A stretch of 56,445 nucleotides of DNA from Bacteroidales bacterium. GTDB lineage: Bacteria; Bacteroidota; Bacteroidia; Bacteroidales; WCHB1-69. Shown here piece by piece: positions 50,654-56,445 of this stretch (positions within the stretch are counted from its first letter, which is position 1; every line of letters begins with the position of its first letter). The notes under the pieces were generated by a model. It was given only the letters and a program-made list of their open reading frames with translations, did no database searches and was not told where the DNA came from. The stretch spans positions 1 through 56,445 of the forward strand of contig JAFXTE010000015.1 in the NCBI GenBank assembly GCA_017525245.1, given 5' to 3'. The translations under genes and the position numbers were made by a program.

Positions 50654-52708
50654 ATGGATAATCGTTTTAAGAATTTAAAACCTGTAAAAGGTGACAACGA
50701 TAAATATGGCTATATTGATTCATACCACAAAAATACTTTAAATTGGTGTTTAAGAGAGAAGAAAATTGATTTTGAATATCCTAGTTTTAATTTAAAGCCT
50801 ATATATGACGAAGCGTATGACTTTCTAAATGAATACGCAATTGTGAAATTAAATGGCAAATGGGGGGTTATCGATAAGAATGGCTATTTTGTAGTAAATG
50901 CACAATACGAAAAAATAAATGTTTACAGGAAAGAAGGAAACGATGTATACTATAGGGTAATGCTTGAAGGCAAATGGGGGGTCGTTAATGAAGAAGGTGA
51001 ATATATAGTCGAATGCAAATACGATACAATAAGCAATAAATTTTATGGCAATGTTGCGACAATAAGTATAAGTTCTAAAATCGGATTCATTAATAAAAAT
51101 CTACAAGTTATTATTGAGCCAAAGTTTGATTCTGTTAAAAATATCAACATTGAACTATTGATTGTAACTATTGGAAACAACGTTGGACTATTTAATGGAT
51201 CGAAAGAGCATTTTGTTTTTGATCCTCAGTTCGATTTCATAGATCAGTACCACTATTGGCCGATGATGAGAGTTAAAAAACACAATAAATGGGGATTTGT
51301 AAGCTCAAATGGCACAATAATAGATCCTCAATACGAAGAAGCAGATAATTTTCGTTTGGACATAGCCCAAGTTAAGATAAACAATAGGTGGGGATTAATA
51401 AACAACGAGGGAAAGTTTGTGCTTAACCCTCAACCTCATAAAATGAAAATAATTATTTGTTATGACAATAAAAAAAGCTACAAATGTCATGAATGTGGCA
51501 GATATTGTTTTCATGATTGTCGTGGTTTTGCACGGATAGAAATTGGAGAAAAATCTTGTTATTATCTGAAAAGTACTGGTCGAATATTGGATGATATAAA
51601 TATTGAGGATTTTAGTTCGATAGTTCGTTTCACAGATAATGGTTTAATAGGTTATATTGATAGCAACATGAATATCTTATTTGAGCCTCAATTTGAGGAA
51701 GCTGACAGATATTGTGGTGGATATACAAAAGTAAAGATAAAAGGTAAGTTTGGCCTAATAAACAAACACTTTAGCTTGAGAAGAGACCATAAGTTTGTCA
51801 TTGAGCCGATTTATGATGACATACTAATTGATACATATCATGATTTTTTGATTAGAGTTAGATTAGATGACAAAATTGGATTCTATAACTTAATAGATAA
51901 AATCGTTATTTCTCCTCAATATGATGAATTAGAGGAGTTTAATTTTGATGGTGTTGCAAAAATGAAGATGGGAAATAACTGGGGATACATTAATTCCGAT
52001 GGTCGTGTTGTTGTTAAACCGGAATATGGTGCTGATGAAGTTTTTTTTACTGGTTGCCGTTTTATTGCGATAAAAAAGGGTGCAAAATGGGGTGTGGTGG
52101 ACAGCAGAACAGGTATCACTGTCATTAATCCTATTTTAGATGAAATTGGGAATTATCAGATGGGGATGATCAAATTGAGAATAGGAAAGAAATGGGGATT
52201 TATAGATGATGAATGCAATGTCACTTTACCATGCTTCGATTATATAGCAGAGGATTCATTTAGAGAAATGGCTATCAGAGTAATGAATGATGGCAAGTGG
52301 GGGGCTGTTTATAGGTGGGGCAAGATACTCGTTGAACCACGATTCGACGAGATTGGCTCTTTTCACCATGGTCTAGCTAAAGTTAAAACAGGCGATAAAT
52401 GGGGTTTTATAAATAAAAAAGGCGAAGTGCAAATTGAAATTCAATTTTATACTGTTTCGGATTTTGATAAGGAAAGAGAAGGGCTGGCAATGGTTAATCT
52501 AGGCGGGGAAGATTATTACATAAATTTACTTGGGAAACGGGTGAAAGACCCTAAAATCTACCCCTTACATAGATACTCTTCATATCATGGTTATTATGGT
52601 TCTGCTCAAGAATCGGCTCGCGAAGGATGGGATATGATTGCAGGAGATGCTGGTGTAGATGGTGATTATGACGTTGACTCCTTGTGTGAATTTTTAGGTA
52701 TTGACTAA
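50654..52708 (+). CDS. WG-repeat protein with a central Cys cluster
   Basis: A 684-residue protein built of about 14 WG (KWG-type) repeats, each with the pattern GKWGVIDKNGYFV then an acidic P-x-Y/F-D turn, e.g. NGKWGVIDKNG, EGKWGVVNEEG, HNKWGFVSSNG, GDKWGFINKKG. At about residues 276-290 the repeats are broken by CHECGRYCFHDC, a likely metal-binding knuckle. No signal peptide, so probably cytoplasmic. The gene is much richer in A+T than its neighbours and has an A/T-ending codon bias, which suggests recent acquisition. WG repeats are found in some bacterial conflict and surface proteins, but the function is unknown. Start 50654 follows a TAGTTTTG box. Confidence 0.85.
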   Translation: MDNRFKNLKPVKGDNDKYGYIDSYHKNTLNWCLREKKIDFEYPSFNLKPIYDEAYDFLNEYAIVKLNGKWGVIDKNGYFVVNAQYEKINVYRKEGNDVYYRVMLEGKWGVVNEEGEYIVECKYDTISNKFYGNVATISISSKIGFINKNLQVIIEPKFDSVKNINIELLIVTIGNNVGLFNGSKEHFVFDPQFDFIDQYHYWPMMRVKKHNKWGFVSSNGTIIDPQYEEADNFRLDIAQVKINNRWGLINNEGKFVLNPQPHKMKIIICYDNKKSYKCHECGRYCFHDCRGFARIEIGEKSCYYLKSTGRILDDINIEDFSSIVRFTDNGLIGYIDSNMNILFEPQFEEADRYCGGYTKVKIKGKFGLINKHFSLRRDHKFVIEPIYDDILIDTYHDFLIRVRLDDKIGFYNLIDKIVISPQYDELEEFNFDGVAKMKMGNNWGYINSDGRVVVKPEYGADEVFFTGCRFIAIKKGAKWGVVDSRTGITVINPILDEIGNYQMGMIKLRIGKKWGFIDDECNVTLPCFDYIAEDSFREMAIRVMNDGKWGAVYRWGKILVEPRFDEIGSFHHGLAKVKTGDKWGFINKKGEVQIEIQFYTVSDFDKEREGLAMVNLGGEDYYINLLGKRVKDPKIYPLHRYSSYHGYYGSAQESAREGWDMIAGDAGVDGDYDVDSLCEFLGID

Positions 52709-52810
52709 AACCAAATAAAACACATCAAAGGCACCGAATCCCACTTTGAGTGCTGAAGTGTGTCCTCATAAAAAAAATTCGCAAAAACGATAATTATTCG
52801 AGAATTTTGT

Positions 52811-52818
52811 TATTTTTG
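52811..52818 (+). promoter_or_regulatory. Promoter -7 box of higBA
   Basis: TATTTTTG, 24 bp before the higB start. Confidence 0.55.
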
Positions 52819-52842
52819 CCGTCCGAAAATTAATAGTCAACG

Positions 52843-53160
52843 ATGAACATTGAATTTGAAGACGCCGCGCTTAAAGAACTCTATTTGAATGGATCCACTA
52901 AAGACTCCAAGTATAAAAAGTTACCTAAAGACATTGTCAAAAGGTACATCAAAACCGTGAATTACCTCAAGGCCGCACCAAGGATTGAGACTCTGTTTCA
53001 GATCAAATCATTGCACTATGAGAAAAAGGGAGGTGATTTAAGAGGTGTGGAAGCCGTTTGGATTAACGACCAGTACAGATTGTTGTTCCACAGCACGCCT
53101 GACGAACTCGGAATAGTCGTTAATGCTTTATTGATTGAAATATCGAAACATTATGAATAA
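52843..53160 (+). CDS. higB: HigB-type toxin (RelE superfamily mRNA interferase)
   Basis: A 105-residue protein of the RelE/HigB fold: FEDAALKELY..., KDIVKRYIKTVNYLKAAPRIETL, then SLHYEKKGGDLRGVEAVWINDQYRLLFH. The Tyr/Lys/Arg residues in the LRG-x-WS-like region (LRGVEAVWINDQYRL) match the HigB graT/higB catalytic surface. It probably cuts mRNA on the ribosome when free. It precedes and overlaps the antitoxin by 8 bp (ATGAATAA), the inverted toxin-first order typical of higBA. Sits in an A+T-rich insert with the WG gene. Confidence 0.9.
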   Translation: MNIEFEDAALKELYLNGSTKDSKYKKLPKDIVKRYIKTVNYLKAAPRIETLFQIKSLHYEKKGGDLRGVEAVWINDQYRLLFHSTPDELGIVVNALLIEISKHYE

Positions 53161-53518
53161 AAAGGAACTAACCCCAGCAATTGCAACACATCCTGGAGAA
53201 TTGATCAAGGATGAACTGCGAGAACGGAAAATGACACAAAAACAGCTGTCTGAAGAGACAGGAATCAAGGAATCGGTGTTGAGTGAGACTATCAATGCCA
53301 AACGTCCTGTCTCCATCAATGTAGCAACAGCCTTGGAAAAGGTCTTTGGCATTTCCGTGGATTTTTGGATGAACTTGCAAAGCCAGTACAATATCGACAC
53401 GGCGAACATAGCGGATAGGAATACCCACAAACAAACCGTCAGTTTGACAATCCCCGTCTCTGACCGAAACCTGCTCCGAGAACTCGCACACAAATTCGGA
53501 TGGGTATGTATGCTCTAA
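53153..53518 (+). CDS. higA: HigA-type antitoxin
   Basis: A 121-residue helix-turn-helix antitoxin (XRE/HigA family). HTH at about 22-65 (KMTQKQLSEETGIKESVLSETINAKRPVS in part), preceded by the family's ATHPGELIKDEL and followed by FGISVDFWMNLQSQYNID. It should bind HigB and repress the higBA promoter. The C-terminal 40 residues (TIPVSDRNLLRELAHKFGW) extend beyond a minimal HigA. Start 53153 overlaps the end of higB; the frame upstream (53135) lies within higB. Confidence 0.92.
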   Translation: MNKKELTPAIATHPGELIKDELRERKMTQKQLSEETGIKESVLSETINAKRPVSINVATALEKVFGISVDFWMNLQSQYNIDTANIADRNTHKQTVSLTIPVSDRNLLRELAHKFGWVCML

Positions 53519-53659
53519 TCCAGCATAAACGACTTGCCCTCCTATCGCACCCGCGTAATTAAATTAACCCGTCTGATGCAATTTCGCGACGTTTGGAAGC
53601 GTCGCCTCCTACGCGCCGGCTCACCCAAAATAAAAACCGCCGGCAATCCCGAAAAATCG
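53519..53659. repeat. GGCGACGC / CCGGCGG hairpin element before sufB
   Basis: GCGACGTTTGGAAGCGTCGC (about 53587-53606) forms a stem; CGCGCCGGCTCACCCAAAATAA (first 20 bases CGCGCCGGCTCACCCAAAAT) follows, a near-copy of the sequence at about 50536-50556, and GCCGCCGG words. Both copies lie just upstream of a promoter box. Confidence 0.65.
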
Positions 53660-53667
53660 TATCTTTG
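53660..53667 (+). promoter_or_regulatory. Promoter -7 box of the sufB-RFK pair
   Basis: TATCTTTG, 119 bp before the sufB ATG; the leader between them holds GTAAGACGTAAGACG (53685-53720) and CACTGATCACTGATCACT (53751-53780) word repeats. Confidence 0.5.
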
Positions 53668-53684
53668 CCGCCCGAAATCAGGGG

Positions 53685-53781
53685 ACGTAAGACGCGTAAG
53701 ACGTAAGACGTAAGACAAAAGATGTGGGATTTCTGACGCGACCACAAAACCTGATCACTATTCACTGATCACTGATCACTA
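53685..53781. repeat. GTAAGACGTAAGACG and CACTGATCACTGATC word repeats in the sufB leader
   Basis: Two blocks, 53685-53720 and 53751-53780. The second is the inverse of the words at 9022-9053 after hpt. Confidence 0.85.
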
Positions 53782-53786
53782 AAGAA

Positions 53787-55244
<1,458 letters not shown>

Positions 55245-55258
55245 AATCGCACATCGCA

Positions 55259-55615
55259 ATGCACACCGCCACTGTCATACACGGATACAAGAACGGACGG
55301 AAGTTCGGGTTCCCGACCGCCAATTTGCGACTGGACGAAGAGGTTCAAATCGCCAAGGGCGTATATGCTGTATGGGTGGAAGTGGAGGATAATACCTATA
55401 AAGGAATGCTTTATGTAGGCACGCGCCCTACCCTATCGCTCAGCGAGTTAACCTACGAGGTGCACATCCTGGATTTTCAGGGAAGCCTCTACGGCAAGCG
55501 GTTGTCGTTCACCATTGTGCAACAGATTCGCGAGGAGAAATCCTTCCCCAGCGTGGACGAATTAGTGGCCCAGCTGTCCCGTGACCGGGAGATGGTGCGC
55601 GAGGTGCTGAAATAA
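55259..55615 (+). CDS. Stand-alone riboflavin kinase domain protein
   Basis: A 118-residue protein equal to the C-terminal half of bifunctional RibF: ATVIHGYKNGRKFGFPTANL with GFPTAN (17-22), AKGVYAVWVEV, LYVGTRPT (usually NIGTRPT) and FTIVQQIREEKSF. It phosphorylates riboflavin to FMN. The N-terminal FAD synthetase half is missing, so another RibF or FMN adenylyltransferase must exist elsewhere or this is a specialised copy. It begins 14 bp after sufB on the same strand, a plausible operon linking flavin to Fe-S assembly. Confidence 0.88.
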   Translation: MHTATVIHGYKNGRKFGFPTANLRLDEEVQIAKGVYAVWVEVEDNTYKGMLYVGTRPTLSLSELTYEVHILDFQGSLYGKRLSFTIVQQIREEKSFPSVDELVAQLSRDREMVREVLK

Positions 55616-55627
55616 CACTTTTTTTCT

Positions 55628-55635
55628 TATTTTTG
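55628..55635 (+). promoter_or_regulatory. Promoter -7 box of the small lipoprotein gene
   Basis: TATTTTTG, 22 bp before the ATG at 55658. Confidence 0.5.
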
Positions 55636-55657
55636 CTTTTTCAAAAACAACACCGCA

Positions 55658-55999
55658 ATGAAACGCATTTTTTCCATCATCATTATGGCGGCCTGCTTGT
55701 GTATGGCGGGCTGCGACGACACATCCAGCAATGTGCCCAGCGCCATCAGGAGCCGCATCTCCCAGTATTCCAATCTCATCCAGCGCGTGGACGAGTGCCA
55801 GTACCACAGCAACACCGTCTATTTCTTCTGCGGGCGGAGCGACATATCCAACAGCAAAGACTACCTCTTCTCCGCCAATGGCACGCTGATGGCCACCTTC
55901 GGCGGGTTCGGCAGCCCGGGCAGCGGCAACTGCGCCGACTTCTACGAGACCGCCCGCGTGGTGCGCGTCGTCTGGTCAAACGGGACATACCTATATTAA
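55658..55999 (+). CDS. Small lipoprotein, unknown function
   Basis: A 113-residue protein with a lipoprotein signal (MKRIFSIIIMAACLCMAGC) and a mature part DDTSSNVPSAIRSRISQYSN, QYHSNTVYFFCGRSDISNSKDYLFSANGTLMATFGGFG. Compact, two Cys (FFCGRS, GNCADF) that could form a disulphide. No family recognised. Own promoter box upstream; the next gene also has its own box, so probably monocistronic. Confidence 0.75.
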   Translation: MKRIFSIIIMAACLCMAGCDDTSSNVPSAIRSRISQYSNLIQRVDECQYHSNTVYFFCGRSDISNSKDYLFSANGTLMATFGGFGSPGSGNCADFYETARVVRVVWSNGTYLY

Positions 56000-56014
56000 T
56001 GTTTAAAAATATCT

Positions 56015-56022
56015 TATATTTG
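56015..56022 (+). promoter_or_regulatory. Promoter -7 box of the papain-like gene
   Basis: TATATTTG, 20 bp before the ATG at 56043. Confidence 0.55.
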
Positions 56023-56042
56023 CGGCTTCATTTTTCATCCCT

Positions 56043-56445
56043 ATGAAAAGAGGTCTCATTGTTTGCATATTCTTGATAATCTGCCTGTCGGTGGCAGCGC
56101 AAGTCCCGGAGAGAGTCTTGGACTCGCTCTATTCGCAGGTCGCGCCGCTCACGCCTCAGGACGAGGCATTATTGTCCAATGTGCCCACGCTGAAGCTGTC
56201 GCAGGCCGAGCGCGACATCCCGTTGCCCTCCTACCTGAACAATGCGGAGCGGATGTGGATGCCCGCGATTTTTTACCAGGCAGCGTTGGAGTGCGGCCAG
56301 GCGAGCAGCATCTGCTACACGCTGTCGTACGAGCTGGCGCGCCGGCGCAATGTGAGTCCCGGATGGGGTATGGACTATGCCTACCCTTCCCATTTCGCCT
56401 GGAACTTCTGCAACCGCGGCAGCAGTCGCGGAGTGCCCCTTTTGG
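56043..56445 (+). CDS. Papain-like (C1-type) secreted protein, 5' part
   Basis: The first 134 residues of a gene that continues beyond the window. Signal peptide 1-20 (IICLSVAAQ), a pro-like stretch (LPSYLNNAERMWMPAIFYQ), then ECGQASSICYTLSYELARRR with the presumed nucleophile C84 in CGQASS and Q79 as possible oxyanion residue, followed by YAYPSHFAWNFCNRG. This resembles the papain-like secreted proteins of Bacteroidales that read CGQAS-xxxYxxxYE and YPTHFxWNF and often end in a T9SS domain. The His/Asn half lies outside, so activity is unproven. Confidence 0.65.
   Translation, partial: MKRGLIVCIFLIICLSVAAQVPERVLDSLYSQVAPLTPQDEALLSNVPTLKLSQAERDIPLPSYLNNAERMWMPAIFYQAALECGQASSICYTLSYELARRRNVSPGWGMDYAYPSHFAWNFCNRGSSRGVPLL

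Overview
The window reads as chromosome of a member of the Bacteroidota, most likely Bacteroidales. The evidence is the many TAnnTTTG promoter boxes, near absence of Shine-Dalgarno sites, a type IX secretion cargo with a type-B C-terminal domain, OprP-type porin, DPP IV-type peptidase, pyrophosphate-energised pump, NhaD antiporter and many Cys-anchored lipoproteins. No rRNA, tRNA, integrase, transposase, CRISPR array or reverse transcriptase was seen.

Left end (1-5147, minus strand, visibly A+T rich) is a probable defence island and the most unusual part. One promoter appears to drive a Septu-like pair, a PtuA-type SMC/ABC-like ATPase overlapping a PtuB-type HNH nuclease. Seventy-one bases later comes a huge gene that runs off the window. 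It encodes a fusion of BspA-type leucine-rich repeats, an archaeo-eukaryotic primase (AEP) domain with its catalytic motifs, a Sel1-like helical stretch and a DEDDh 3'-5' exonuclease. Beyond the promoter, 5.2-5.85 kb holds two decayed, converging gene pieces, one of them a CdiA-C-like tRNase.

6-11 kb is housekeeping: dnaB, a TrmH/SpoU methylase, hpt, adk and dxr. 11-16 kb is a minus-strand cassette led by an ECF sigma factor, followed by five small, mostly lipoprotein genes, a one-TM protein and an outer-membrane beta-barrel; it looks like a cell-envelope regulon unit. 16-25 kb (minus) has a YfcC-like carrier, a ROK sugar kinase, the membrane pyrophosphatase hppA, a DPP IV peptidase and an OprP-like porin. 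25-30 kb has the large secreted T9SS cargo, a YqeY protein and lpxB, facing an OmpR-type response regulator.

30-41 kb (minus) contains a VWA-type membrane protein with trpS, a LolA-like protein, a PP-loop MurL-like protein, argS, an FKBP isomerase and a stand-alone EF-G. A four-helix-bundle gene cut down to 38 native codons abuts argS. 41-50 kb has TPR, DedA and aroE genes in one run, two beta-barrel proteins, lpdA, nhaD and trxB. 50.6-53.5 kb is a second A+T-rich insert with a WG-repeat protein and a HigBA toxin-antitoxin pair. The right end has sufB, a stand-alone riboflavin kinase, a small lipoprotein and the start of a papain-like protein.

A second theme is repeats. At least six families of short palindromic elements, plus many word-like degenerate tandem repeats, fill the intergenic spaces. 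The main family has the form GTAGAGACG-N10-CGTCTCTAC, where the centre varies but stays palindromic. Copies lie inside lpxB and a membrane-protein gene without breaking the frame. In three places (ROK kinase, trpS, fusA) the palindrome sits next to a shared block of about 50 bp that contains the promoter -7 box, suggesting a composite promoter-carrying element.
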